Assembly: GCF_029846175.1 (NCBI RefSeq)
Contig: NZ_JARWAC010000007.1
Location: 372,001-436,000 of the forward strand
Source: Sphaerisporangium sp. TRM90804
Lineage (GTDB): Bacteria; Actinomycetota; Actinomycetes; Streptosporangiales; Streptosporangiaceae
Direction: 5' to 3'
DNA: 64,000 nt
In this document: positions 1-8,355 of the stretch, piece after piece
Layout of the letters: each line of letters starts with the position of its first letter
Position numbering within the stretch: position 1 is the first letter of the stretch
Position numbers and translations under genes: made by a program
The notes under the pieces: generated by a model
The model's database searches: none
Seen by the model: the letters and a program-made list of their open reading frames with translations, nothing else
Told to the model about the DNA's origin: nothing

Positions 1-2
1 TG

Positions 3-1130
3 CAGGACGGGCTCAACGGCATCTACGTCCACCCGCTCGCCGCGCTCGGCCCCGGCATCGCCGTCGTGCTCGCCGGGCTCGCGTTCAACCTCACCGGTGA
101 GGCCTTCGCGGCGGCGCCCGGCAGGACACGCCCTCTCGAAGCGGCCCGCGAACCGGCGGCCCGCACGGCTCCGGTCGCGGGCACGAGCCTGTCCGTGGAC
201 GGCCTGCGGGTGACGATCCCCGGACCGGCCGGCCCGATCCACGCGGTGCGGGGGGTCACGTTCACCGTCGGGGACGGCGAGGCCGTGGGGGTGGTCGGCG
301 AGTCCGGCTCGGGCAAGTCGGTGACGGCGCTGGCGGTGGCCGGGCTCCTGGAACCGCCGATACGCGTCGACGCGAATCACCTGGTCGTCGCGGGAGAGGA
401 CCTCATGGCCGCCGGAGCGCATCGGCGCCTGGGCACCTCGCTGGCGGTCGTGTTCCAGGACCCCATGACGTCCTTCAACCCGGCGCACCGGGTCGGGCCG
501 CAACTGGCCGAGGTGAGCCGCTTCCACCAGGGAATGAGCCGGAAGGCGGCCTTCGCCAGGGCGGTCGACCGGTTGCGCGCCGTGCGGATCGGCGAGCCCG
601 GACGGCGCGCGCGGCAGTACCCTTTCGAGTTCTCCGGCGGCATGCGGCAGCGGGCGATGATCGGCATGGGTCTCATGGGAGACCCCCGGCTCATCATCGC
701 CGACGAGCCGACCACCGCACTCGACGTCACCGTCCAGCGGCAGGTCCTGGAACTGCTCGCCGAGGTGCGCCGCGACACCGGTGCCGCCCTGCTGCTCATC
801 AGCCACGACGTCACGGTCGTGACGGACGTGTGCGACCGGGTGCTGGTCATGTACGCGGGTCGGGTCGTGGAGGAACTGCCCGCCAAGGACCTGCGCACGC
901 TCGCGCGGCATCCGTACACGCGGGCGCTCGTCGCGGCCGTGCCGGACATGGAGACCGATCTGAACCGGCCGCTCGCCGTCATCCCCGGGTTGCCCGTCGA
1001 CCCCACGCAGGTGCCGTCCGGGTGCGCCTTCGCGCCCCGCTGCCCGTTCGCCGACGACCACTGCCGGGCGGTCGCGCCCGCGCTCGTGGCCGGCGTGGCG
1101 TGCCACAAGAGCGCGGAGGTCGGCCGGTGA
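3..1130 (+). CDS. Dipeptide/oligopeptide ABC transporter, fused permease C-terminus and ATP-binding domain (5'-truncated by window)
   Basis: The frame is open from base 3, so the 5' end lies outside the window. The first ~30 residues (PLAALGPGIAVVLAGLAFNL) are the end of a DppC/OppC-type permease. A linker leads straight into a DppD/OppD ATPase without a stop. ATPase marks: Walker A GESGSGKS, signature FSGGMRQR, Walker B LIIADEPTTALD, switch H in LISHD, and the C-terminal oligopeptide-transporter box with cysteines (SGCAFAPRCPFADDHC). Role: energising import of peptides at the membrane. The stop overlaps the next start (GTGA). Permease-ATPase fusions occur in actinobacterial peptide transporters. 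A GTG at 66 could be misread as an ATPase-only start, but it lies in permease sequence. Confidence 0.88.
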   Translation, partial: QDGLNGIYVHPLAALGPGIAVVLAGLAFNLTGEAFAAAPGRTRPLEAAREPAARTAPVAGTSLSVDGLRVTIPGPAGPIHAVRGVTFTVGDGEAVGVVGESGSGKSVTALAVAGLLEPPIRVDANHLVVAGEDLMAAGAHRRLGTSLAVVFQDPMTSFNPAHRVGPQLAEVSRFHQGMSRKAAFARAVDRLRAVRIGEPGRRARQYPFEFSGGMRQRAMIGMGLMGDPRLIIADEPTTALDVTVQRQVLELLAEVRRDTGAALLLISHDVTVVTDVCDRVLVMYAGRVVEELPAKDLRTLARHPYTRALVAAVPDMETDLNRPLAVIPGLPVDPTQVPSGCAFAPRCPFADDHCRAVAPALVAGVACHKSAEVGR

Positions 1131-1858
1131 GCGTGCTCAGCTTCCAAGAGGTCTCCGTTCGGTATGGCGCGCACACCGTGCTGGACGACGTCAGCCTGGA
1201 GGTGGCGGCGGGTCAGACCGTCGGCCTGGTCGGCGAGTCGGGCTGCGGGAAGTCGACCCTGGCGCGGGCCGCCGTCGGCCTGGCGCCAGTGACCGGCGGG
1301 CGCATCCTGCTCGACGGCAGGCCGGTCCCGAACCGGGGCCGCCGCCCGGTGCAGATGGTCTTCCAGGATCCCTACTCCTCCCTCGACCCCCGCATGACCG
1401 TGGGGGAGAGCATCGCGGAGGCCATGCCGGAGCGTCTCGGCAAGAAGGCCAGGCAGGCGGAGATCACCCGGCTGCTCGCCCTGGTCCACCTCGACGCGGC
1501 CCGGGCCGCGGACATCCCGGGAAGGCTCTCCGGCGGGCAGCGTCAGCGGGTCGCGCTGGCCCGCGCGCTCGCCGCCCGGCCGCGGGTGATCCTCGCCGAC
1601 GAGATCACCTCCGCGCTGGACGTGTCCGTGCAGGGCGCCGTGCTCAACCTCATCCGGGACATGCGCCGCGACCTGGGCCTGTCCATGTTGTTCATCTCCC
1701 ACAACCTGGCCGTCGTCCGGTACGTCGCCGACCACGTGGCGGTGCTGCACGCCGGGCGGATCGTCGAACACGGCCCCACCGCACGGGTGCTCGGCGCGCC
1801 ACAGCACGAGTACACCCGCCATCTCCTCGCCGCCGTTTCCCTGAAGGAGCAGAAGTGA
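1127..1858 (+). CDS. Oligopeptide ABC transporter ATP-binding protein (DppF/OppF type)
   Basis: A 243-residue ABC ATPase, the second nucleotide-binding subunit of the peptide importer. Walker A is GESGCGKST, the signature is LSGGQRQR, Walker B is VILADEITSALD, and the switch histidine lies in FISHN. The GTG start at 1127 overlaps the upstream stop by 4 bases and the encoded protein begins SVLSFQEVSVRYG, the normal N-terminus for this family. The end overlaps the hydrolase start (GTGA at 1855). It lacks most of the C-terminal oligopeptide extension seen in its partner. The substrate-binding protein and first permease are presumably upstream of the window. Confidence 0.92.
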   Translation: MSVLSFQEVSVRYGAHTVLDDVSLEVAAGQTVGLVGESGCGKSTLARAAVGLAPVTGGRILLDGRPVPNRGRRPVQMVFQDPYSSLDPRMTVGESIAEAMPERLGKKARQAEITRLLALVHLDAARAADIPGRLSGGQRQRVALARALAARPRVILADEITSALDVSVQGAVLNLIRDMRRDLGLSMLFISHNLAVVRYVADHVAVLHAGRIVEHGPTARVLGAPQHEYTRHLLAAVSLKEQK

Positions 1859-3234
1859 CCGCCATCGACCAGGCCCACTGGCAGGACCGCCTCGACGAAC
1901 TCGTCGCCAAGCACGGCATCCCCGGCGCCCAGCTCGGCATCCTGCGAATGGGCGAGGAGGAAGAACTGTTCACCCTCGCCACCGGGGTGCTGCACGCCGG
2001 CACCGGCCAGCCCGCCACCACCGACTCCGTCTGGCAGATCGGCTCGATCTCCAAGGTGTGGACCGCGACCGTCATCATGCGCCTCGTCGACGAGGGCGCC
2101 TTCACCCTGCACTCCCCGATCACCGAGATCCTGCCGGAGTTCCGGCTGCGCGACCCGCAGACCACCGCAGCCGTCACCGTCTGGCACCTGCTGACCCACA
2201 CCAGCGGCATCGACGGCGACCTGTTCACCGACACCGGGCGGGGCGACGACGCCCTGGAGAAGTACGTCGCCCTGCTGGCCGACTCCCCGCTGAACCACCC
2301 GATCGGCGCCACCTGGTCGTACTGCAACGCGGGCTACTCCGTGCTCGGCCGCGTCATCGAGGTCGTCACCGGCCTGACCTGGGACCAGGCGATCAAGGAG
2401 AAGCTCTTCGCGCCGCTCGGGCTGACCCACACCACGACCCTGCCCGAGGAGGCGATGGTCTTCGCCCACGCGATGGGCCACGTCAAGGGCGGCGACGAAC
2501 CCGTGGTCGCGCCGGTGTGGGCGCTGCCCCGCGCGGTCGGCCCGGCCGGGCTGATCACGGCGACCGTCACCGACGTGCTCGCCTTCGCCCGGATGCACCT
2601 GCTCGGCGGGATCGCCTCCGACGGCACCCGCGTCCTGTCGCAGGAGAGCACCGCGGCGATGTCGGCGTACCAGACCGACTGCCCCGAGAAGCGCCTGCTC
2701 GGGGACTCGTGGGGGCTGGGCTGGTTCCGCTGCGACTGGCACGGCCACCGGGCCTACGGCCACGACGGCAACACCATCGGCCAGGCGGCGTTCCTGCGCG
2801 TGCTGCCGGAGGCCGGTGTCGCGGTGGCGCTCAACACCAACGGCGGCAACACCCACGACCTCTACGTCGACCTCTACGAGGAGATCTTCTCCGAGCTCAC
2901 CGGGGTGCGGCTGCCCGAGCCGTTCGAGCCCCCGGCCGAGCCGGTCACCAGCGATCTGACCCCGTACGCCGGCACGTACGAGCGCGAGTCGATCCGCATG
3001 GAGGTGTTCGACGAGGACGGCAAGCCGACCGTGCGCGTCACGGCGACGGGCCCGCTGGCCGAGCTGGAGGCCGACCCCGTACAGACGTACGAGATGACCC
3101 CGGTCGAGCCGGCCATGTACGCCGTGCAGCCCGACGGCATGGAGTCGTGGATGCCGGTGACCTTCTACTCGCTGCCCACCGGTGAGGACTACGTCCACTT
3201 CGGCGCCCGCGCGACCCCGAAGAGGCTCGGCTGA
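1855..3234 (+). CDS. Serine hydrolase, beta-lactamase / S12 peptidase family
   Basis: A 459-residue penicillin-recognising-fold hydrolase. Visible motifs are S64-I-S-K67 (nucleophile and base), Y156-C-N158 and a third box YGHDGN. The C-terminal ~120 residues look like the lipocalin-type domain that follows the catalytic domain in D-aminopeptidase-like members. No signal peptide is visible, so it is probably cytoplasmic and acts on imported substrates, not as a cell-wall enzyme. It is translationally coupled to the peptide transporter. Family members include DD-peptidases, D-aminopeptidases, esterases and beta-lactamases; the neighbours make a D-residue peptidase the favoured inference, not a resistance lactamase. 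Confidence 0.85.
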   Translation: MTAIDQAHWQDRLDELVAKHGIPGAQLGILRMGEEEELFTLATGVLHAGTGQPATTDSVWQIGSISKVWTATVIMRLVDEGAFTLHSPITEILPEFRLRDPQTTAAVTVWHLLTHTSGIDGDLFTDTGRGDDALEKYVALLADSPLNHPIGATWSYCNAGYSVLGRVIEVVTGLTWDQAIKEKLFAPLGLTHTTTLPEEAMVFAHAMGHVKGGDEPVVAPVWALPRAVGPAGLITATVTDVLAFARMHLLGGIASDGTRVLSQESTAAMSAYQTDCPEKRLLGDSWGLGWFRCDWHGHRAYGHDGNTIGQAAFLRVLPEAGVAVALNTNGGNTHDLYVDLYEEIFSELTGVRLPEPFEPPAEPVTSDLTPYAGTYERESIRMEVFDEDGKPTVRVTATGPLAELEADPVQTYEMTPVEPAMYAVQPDGMESWMPVTFYSLPTGEDYVHFGARATPKRLG

Positions 3235-3236
3235 CC

Positions 3237-4019
3237 ATGCCTCTCAGCATCAAGACGCTCGACCTGGCGGCGCAGAACGCGGGCGAACGGGCCCGGAAGG
3301 CGGGCGTGACGATCAGGGAACTCCGGGACCTGCCAGAAGCCCACGCCATGATCGAGCTGCTCACGGAGATCTGGGGCCGCCCGCTGATCACGGTGGAGTT
3401 CCTCCGGGCCCTGACCAGGGCGGGCAACTACGTCGCCGGCGCCTACGACGGAGGCCGGCTCGTCGGCGTCTGCATCGGCTTCCACGAGGAACCGGCGGCC
3501 CGCACCCTGCACAGTCACGTCGCCGGGGTCGCGCCCGGCCTTTCGGGCCGCGGTGTCGGCACGGCGCTCAAGCTGCATCAGCGCGCCTGGGCCCTCACCC
3601 GCGACATCCCCACGATCGAGTGGACCTTCGACCCGCTGGTGAGCCGCAACGCCCACTTCAACATCGTCAGGCTGGGGGCGCTCCCGGTGGAGTACCTCAC
3701 GAACTTCTACGGCGCGATGCACGACGCCGTCAACGGCGCCGACGAGACCGACCGCCTGGTGGTGCGCTGGAGCCTGCTGTCCCCGAGGGTCGTCGCCGCC
3801 TGCTCGGGGACGCCGTTCGAGCGCCCGGCCCGCGGCCCGTCGAGCCGCCGGGTCGCGGCTCCGGCCGACATCGAGGCCCTGCGCGCCGGCGACGCGGCCG
3901 CCGCCGTGGCCTGGCGCCGCCGGCTCCGCGACGAACTGGCACCGCTGATGGCCGCCGGAGGTCGCGTCGTCGACTTCGACCGCGACCTCGGTTACCTCGT
4001 CGACCTGGAGAACTCATGA
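3237..4019 (+). CDS. GNAT-family N-acyltransferase (candidate D-amino-acid N-succinyltransferase)
   Basis: A 260-residue GNAT-fold protein. The acyl-CoA-binding signature is visible as GLSGRGVGTALKLHQR (about residues 101-116), followed by an R-N-A-H-F-N-I-V-R-L-G-A motif typical of the larger GNATs of the COG3375 type. ATG is 2 bases after the hydrolase stop and the end overlaps the next ATG (ATGA). Known biology: in Geobacillus a GNAT succinyltransferase, an N-succinylamino acid racemase and a desuccinylase convert D- to L-amino acids. Adjacency to the racemase-type enolase suggests this gene supplies N-succinyl substrate. The acyl donor is not provable from sequence. Confidence 0.8.
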   Translation: MPLSIKTLDLAAQNAGERARKAGVTIRELRDLPEAHAMIELLTEIWGRPLITVEFLRALTRAGNYVAGAYDGGRLVGVCIGFHEEPAARTLHSHVAGVAPGLSGRGVGTALKLHQRAWALTRDIPTIEWTFDPLVSRNAHFNIVRLGALPVEYLTNFYGAMHDAVNGADETDRLVVRWSLLSPRVVAACSGTPFERPARGPSSRRVAAPADIEALRAGDAAAAVAWRRRLRDELAPLMAAGGRVVDFDRDLGYLVDLENS

Positions 4020-5140
4020 AACTGCGCGGAGTCGAACTGCGCCGTGTCTCGATGCCGCTCGTGTCGCCGTTCCGCACCTCGTTCGGCACCCAGACCGAGC
4101 GTGACATCCTGCTGGTCAAGGCGGTGACCGACGACGCCGAAGGCTGGGGCGAATGCGTCGCGCTGGCCGATCCGCTCTATTCGGCCGAGTACGTCGACTC
4201 GCAGCAGGACGTGCTGCGCCGCTTCCTGCTGCCGAGACTGGCCTCGCCCGAGGGGACGGCCGCGATCGCGCGTTCGGGCGCCGCCGCCGTCGCGGGCCTG
4301 CTGCGCGCGTTCAAGGGGCACCGCATGGCCAAGGCCGCGGTGGAGATGGCGATCCTCGACGCGGAACTGCGCGCGCTCGGCCGTTCGTTCGGCCGCGAGC
4401 TCGGCGCCGTCGCCGACCGCGTCCCCAGCGGCGTGTCGGTCGGCATCCACGACTCGATCCCCGCGTTGCTGTCCGCCGTCCAGGGCTATCTGGACGAGGG
4501 GTACGCCCGTATCAAACTGAAGATCGAACCGGGCTGGGACCTGGCCCCGGTGGCCGCCGTCCGCGAACGTTTCGGCGCCGAGGTGCTCCTTCAGGTCGAC
4601 GCCAACACCGCCTACACCCTCCGCGACGCGAACCACCTGGCCAAGCTCGACGCGTTCGACCTGCTCCTGATCGAGCAGCCGCTGGAGGAGGAGGACGTCC
4701 TCGGGCACGCCGCGCTGGCGCGGCGACTGGCGACGCCGATCTGTCTCGACGAGTCCGTCGTGTCCGCGCAGACCGCCGCCGCGGCGATCACGCTCGGGGC
4801 GTGCCAGATCATCAACATCAAGCCCGGCAGGGTCGGCGGATACCTGGAGGCCAGGAAGATCCACGACCTGGCCGCCGCCCACGGGATCGCGGTCTGGTGC
4901 GGCGGCATGGTGGAGACGGGCCTCGGCCGCGCGGCGAACATCGCCCTGGCCGCCCTGCCCGGCTTCACGCTGCCCGGCGACGTCTCGGCCTCGGACCGCT
5001 TCTACCGCACGGACATCACCGAGCCCGTCGTCCTGGTGGACGGCCACGTCGCGGTGCCCACCGGCCCCGGCCTGGGTGTCGCCCCCATCCCCGAGCTGCT
5101 GGAGAGGGTGACCACGTCGACGGAGTGGATCGGTCTCTGA
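4016..5140 (+). CDS. Enolase-superfamily o-succinylbenzoate synthase / N-succinylamino acid racemase
   Basis: A 374-residue muconate-lactonising-subgroup enzyme. The catalytic set is complete: K167-x-K169 (ARIKLKI), metal ligands D195, E220 and D245 (VDAN, IEQP, CLDES) and K269 (INIKPGRVGG). The full length and the GMVETGLGRAAN segment fit the NSAR/OSBS subfamily that includes the Amycolatopsis N-acylamino acid racemase, rather than the shorter actinobacterial MenC. The start is fixed by the ATGA overlap at 4016. With a GNAT and a peptide transporter and no menaquinone genes nearby, racemisation of N-succinyl amino acids is more likely than menaquinone synthesis. OSBS activity may coexist. 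Confidence 0.88.
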   Translation: MKLRGVELRRVSMPLVSPFRTSFGTQTERDILLVKAVTDDAEGWGECVALADPLYSAEYVDSQQDVLRRFLLPRLASPEGTAAIARSGAAAVAGLLRAFKGHRMAKAAVEMAILDAELRALGRSFGRELGAVADRVPSGVSVGIHDSIPALLSAVQGYLDEGYARIKLKIEPGWDLAPVAAVRERFGAEVLLQVDANTAYTLRDANHLAKLDAFDLLLIEQPLEEEDVLGHAALARRLATPICLDESVVSAQTAAAAITLGACQIINIKPGRVGGYLEARKIHDLAAAHGIAVWCGGMVETGLGRAANIALAALPGFTLPGDVSASDRFYRTDITEPVVLVDGHVAVPTGPGLGVAPIPELLERVTTSTEWIGL

Positions 5141-5163
5141 CGTGCGCGTCTATACTGCCGGGC

Positions 5164-6783
5164 GTGAGTCAGCGACCGCGTGCCAGCCTCGGCCGGGTGC
5201 TCGACGACCTGGGCTCCACCCTTCTCGAACTCGTCGCCGGTGACGTCGGCCACCCGGAGGGCATCAGCGCCCTCGTCATCTTCGACCCCCTCGACGAACC
5301 CGTGCTCGCACCGCGCTCGCTGGTTCTGGGCGTCGGGGTCGTCCCGGACGCCGGCGCCCTGGTCCCGCTGCTGCGCTCGCTCGGTGCCCACGACACGGTG
5401 GGTCTGGTGGTCAGGGCCCCGGTCGCGCTGACCCCGCAGGTGCGGGCGGCGGTCCAGGAGAGCGGCGTGGCCCTGATCGGCCTGCGCCGAGGCGCCACGT
5501 GGGCGCAGCTCACCGCCCTCATCCGCGTGCTGCTCGCCGAAGACGACATCGGGGTCACCGGCCACGAGTCGCTCGGCGGTCTCCCGTCCGGCGACCTGTT
5601 CGCGGTGGCCAACGCCGTGTCCGCCCTGCTCGACGCCCCCATCACCATCGAGGACCGCAGCTCCCGTGTCCTCGCCTTCTCCGGCCGCCAGGACGAGGCC
5701 GACTCCTCCCGGGTGGAGACCGTCATCGGTCGCCAGGTGCCCGAGCGGTACGCCGCCCGGCTGACCGAGCTGGGCGTCTTCCGCGACCTGTACCGCCACC
5801 AGGCCCCGGTCGTCGTCAGGCCCCAGGACCTGGGGCCCGACGACGCCATGACGGTGCAACGCGTCGCCATCGCGGTCCGCGCCGGCGATGAGGTCCTCGG
5901 CTCGATCTGGGCCGCCATGGACGGCGAGGTCGACGCCGAACGCACCCAGGCCCTGCTCGACGCCTCCAAGCTGGTCGCGCTGCACCTGCTGCGGCTGCGG
6001 GCCAGCGCCGACGTCCAGCGGAGACTGCGCACCGACCTGATCGCCACGGTTCTGGAAGGCGGCACCGGGGCACGGGACGCGCTCGCCCGCCTCGGCCTGT
6101 CGGCCCGCCGTCTCGTCATCGTCGGCGCGGGCCTGCTGGCCGGGGACGACCACACGCACACCGACCTCGAACGACTCGGGGACGTGCTGTCGGTCCACCT
6201 GTCGGCGACGGTGCCGTCCAGCGCGGTGGCAGCCGTCAGCGGCACGGTCTACGGCCTGCTGCCTGTGGTCGTGACCTCGGGCAGCCCCGAACAGCGGGCC
6301 GCCCGGCTGGCCGCCGACTTCGTCGACCGGGTGGACGGCAACCTGCACGCGATCGTGGCGGTCGCCCCGGCCGGATCGGACATCAGCGGCATCGTCCACG
6401 GGAAGGCCCAGGCCGACCGCGTGCTGCGGGTGATGCGCGAAGGCCACACCAGCCTGCGGGTGGCCCAGCTCGACGACGTCCAGACGCTCGCCCTGCTCCT
6501 GGAGCTGCGCGACCTGGCCGCCTCCCGCGACGAGCGGCCCGGCGGCGCGATCGCCCGCCTGATGGAGTACGACGAACGCAACAACGCGGGGCTCATCGAA
6601 TCGCTGGAGGCCTGGCTGGACGCCCTCGGCGACGTCGGCAAGGCCGCAGGCAACCTCTTCATCCACCCGAACACCCTGCGCTACCGGCTCAAACGCGTCG
6701 CCGAGGTCGGCGAGATCGACCTGACCGACCCGGAGCAGCGGTTCGCGGCGATGCTGCAACTGCGTATCCTGGCTCCCCGCTGA
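5164..6783 (+). CDS. PucR-family transcriptional regulator
   Basis: A 539-residue protein with an N-terminal PucR-type domain (about residues 1-130), a central GAF/GGDEF-like region and a C-terminal PucR helix-turn-helix (NLFIHPNTLRYRLKRVAEVGEIDL). The GTG at 5164 was chosen because a plausible -10 (TATACT, 5151-5156) lies 8 bases upstream, suggesting a leaderless or very short leader; the frame is also open upstream inside the racemase gene in a shadow reading. Same strand as the D-amino-acid operon and 23 bases downstream of it, so it is likely its regulator. PucR proteins commonly respond to purine or amino-acid-derived metabolites; the ligand here is unknown. Confidence 0.88.
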   Translation: MSQRPRASLGRVLDDLGSTLLELVAGDVGHPEGISALVIFDPLDEPVLAPRSLVLGVGVVPDAGALVPLLRSLGAHDTVGLVVRAPVALTPQVRAAVQESGVALIGLRRGATWAQLTALIRVLLAEDDIGVTGHESLGGLPSGDLFAVANAVSALLDAPITIEDRSSRVLAFSGRQDEADSSRVETVIGRQVPERYAARLTELGVFRDLYRHQAPVVVRPQDLGPDDAMTVQRVAIAVRAGDEVLGSIWAAMDGEVDAERTQALLDASKLVALHLLRLRASADVQRRLRTDLIATVLEGGTGARDALARLGLSARRLVIVGAGLLAGDDHTHTDLERLGDVLSVHLSATVPSSAVAAVSGTVYGLLPVVVTSGSPEQRAARLAADFVDRVDGNLHAIVAVAPAGSDISGIVHGKAQADRVLRVMREGHTSLRVAQLDDVQTLALLLELRDLAASRDERPGGAIARLMEYDERNNAGLIESLEAWLDALGDVGKAAGNLFIHPNTLRYRLKRVAEVGEIDLTDPEQRFAAMLQLRILAPR

Positions 6784-6813
6784 CGGTGCCGACCGGTGAC
6801 CGGTGACCGGTGG

Positions 6814-6990
6814 CTACGAGGTGAGCTTGAGCAGGAACTCCTCGACGATCTCGCCGCGCGCGTTGGAGAAGCCGCTGTCCTCGCCGTAGACGGTGAAGGC
6901 CGCCATCCGGTTGGCCTCGGGGTCCAGTTGATGCCGGTAGAACGCCGGAAGGTCGTCCTTGGTCATCGCACGCAGTACGAGATCGCTCAC
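6814..6990 (-). pseudogene. GNAT acetyltransferase with large internal in-frame deletion
   Basis: A 58-codon frame from GTG 6990 to TAG 6814. Residues 1-33 (VSDLVLRAMTKDDLPAFYRH, then QLDPEANRMAAFT) are the standard start of RimJ-like GNATs. Residues 32-56 (FTVYGEDSGFSNARGEIVEE) are the standard end. The ~100 residues with the acetyl-CoA site are missing, joined at a shared F-T/GFT position, so the deletion probably used a short repeat. No shift or stop was introduced, which suggests a recent event. Convergent to the PucR gene. It cannot bind acetyl-CoA; call it a relic unless expression shows otherwise. Confidence 0.75.
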
Positions 6991-7256
6991 GCCGTGCCCT
7001 CCTCGCCGTCTTGCCCGCCCGAACCCCTCAGACCTCGAGTCACCAGAAGGGACCCGAGGTGAGTGAGCCGAGGGGAGAGTACCGGCGGGAACCGACAGAC
7101 TCGGGGGACCCGACGATCACCTGAGGCGGCCGGCCGACGACGCTCCCCCGGCTCCCCGGAGGAGACGCCGCCGCATCGGCGCGGAGCTCTTACGGCTTGC
7201 GAACGTCTGGGTGCGGAACCGCCGTGGCGGCGGTGTCGCGTCGTACCCTCGGGCGG

Positions 7257-8243
7257 GTGAAGATCCTGCTCACCGGCGCGGCCGGGTTCATCGGAAGCCA
7301 TGTGGCCGAAGCGCTCCAGGCCGCCGGCCACGACGTGATCGGCTTCGACCTGCGCACCGGCACCGACGTGCGGGACGACGCGGCGCTGGACGGGCCGCTG
7401 GGCCGGGTGGACGCCGTGGTGCACCAGGCGGCCAAGGTCGGGCTCGGTGTGGACGTGGCCGACCTGCCCGACTACGCGTCGGTGAACGTGTACGGCACCG
7501 CCGTGCTGCTGGCCGCGATGGCCCGTCACGGCGTGGCGAGGCTGGTGCTGGCCTCGTCGATGGTGGTGTACGGGGAGGGCGCCTACGACTGCGCCGGCCA
7601 CGGCCGGGTGCGGCCGGGGCCGCGGGCGGCCGAGGATCTGGACCGGGGGGCCTTCGACCCGCGCTGCCCCCGATGCGGCGCCCCGGTGACGTGGGCCGTC
7701 ATCGACGAGTACGCGCCGATGGATCCCCGCAACGCCTACGCCACCACGAAGCTCGCCCAGGAGCACCTGGCGGCGAACTGGGCGCGCGAGACCGGCGGCA
7801 CCGCCGTCGCGCTGCGCTATCACAACGTGTACGGCCCGCGGATGCCCCGGGACACCCCGTACGCGGGGGTGGCGGCCATCTTCCGGTCGGCGCTGGAGGC
7901 GGGGCGCGCGCCACGCGTCTTCGAGGACGGCGGCCAGCGCCGCGACTTCGTCCACGTGCGGGACGTCGCCAGGGCGAACCTGGCCGCGCTGGGGCGCGGG
8001 GAACCGGGCTCGCTGACCGCCTACAACATCGCCAGCGGCGAGCCGCACACCGTGGGCGAGATGGCGGCCGCCCTCGCCGGGGGGCGCGGCGGGCCCGCGC
8101 CGGTGGTGACCGGCGACTACCGGCTGGGGGACGTACGCCATGTCGTGGCCTCGCCGGAGCGTGCCCGCGGCGAGCTGGGGTTCGCCGCGGAGGTCTCCTT
8201 CGCGGAGGGGATGACGGAGTTCGCCACCGCCCCGCTGGGATGA
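7257..8243 (+). CDS. NAD-dependent epimerase/dehydratase (extended SDR)
   Basis: A 328-residue extended short-chain dehydrogenase. The NAD-binding motif GAAGFIGSH is at the N-terminus, a serine is in LASSMVVYGEG and the catalytic pair is in YATTKLAQE. Between these lies an insert of about 30 residues containing CPRCGAP, a rubredoxin-like knuckle, plus another cysteine (YDCAGHG). Such enzymes act on nucleotide sugars; the substrate is not identifiable. The start is GTG at 7257, immediately before KILLTGAAG. It precedes and faces a polytopic membrane-protein gene and lies near glycosyltransferase genes, consistent with envelope sugar metabolism. Confidence 0.88.
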   Translation: MKILLTGAAGFIGSHVAEALQAAGHDVIGFDLRTGTDVRDDAALDGPLGRVDAVVHQAAKVGLGVDVADLPDYASVNVYGTAVLLAAMARHGVARLVLASSMVVYGEGAYDCAGHGRVRPGPRAAEDLDRGAFDPRCPRCGAPVTWAVIDEYAPMDPRNAYATTKLAQEHLAANWARETGGTAVALRYHNVYGPRMPRDTPYAGVAAIFRSALEAGRAPRVFEDGGQRRDFVHVRDVARANLAALGRGEPGSLTAYNIASGEPHTVGEMAAALAGGRGGPAPVVTGDYRLGDVRHVVASPERARGELGFAAEVSFAEGMTEFATAPLG

Positions 8244-8330
8244 CGCGCCCGAAGACGCACCTGGGATGACGCGTCCGGGACGCGCCTGCGATGACGCGCC
8301 GCGATGACCGCGCCCGCGATGACGTGGCGG
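8237..8330. repeat. Degenerate tandem repeat, gatgacgcg units
   Basis: Five imperfect copies of (g)(g/c)gatgac(g/c) begin at 8237, 8263, 8288, 8301 and 8316, spacing about 26, 26, 13 and 15 bases. The first overlaps the epimerase stop codon. No hairpin terminator is evident here although two genes converge. Confidence 0.6.
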
Positions 8331-8355
8331 TGTCGAAGGCGTGCCGCGGGGCGGC

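Noticed and set aside
377-1822. Long antisense frame across both ABC ATPase genes
   Set aside because: Its open length follows from high GC on the opposite strand; no family motif, and it runs through the well-supported ATPase pair.
1855-3234. Beta-lactamase resistance gene
   Set aside because: No signal peptide, extra C-terminal domain and coupling to a peptide transporter point to a cytosolic peptidase or esterase.
4016-5140. Menaquinone menC
   Set aside because: No other men gene nearby; coupling to a GNAT and peptide importer fits the NSAR branch better, though OSBS activity cannot be excluded.
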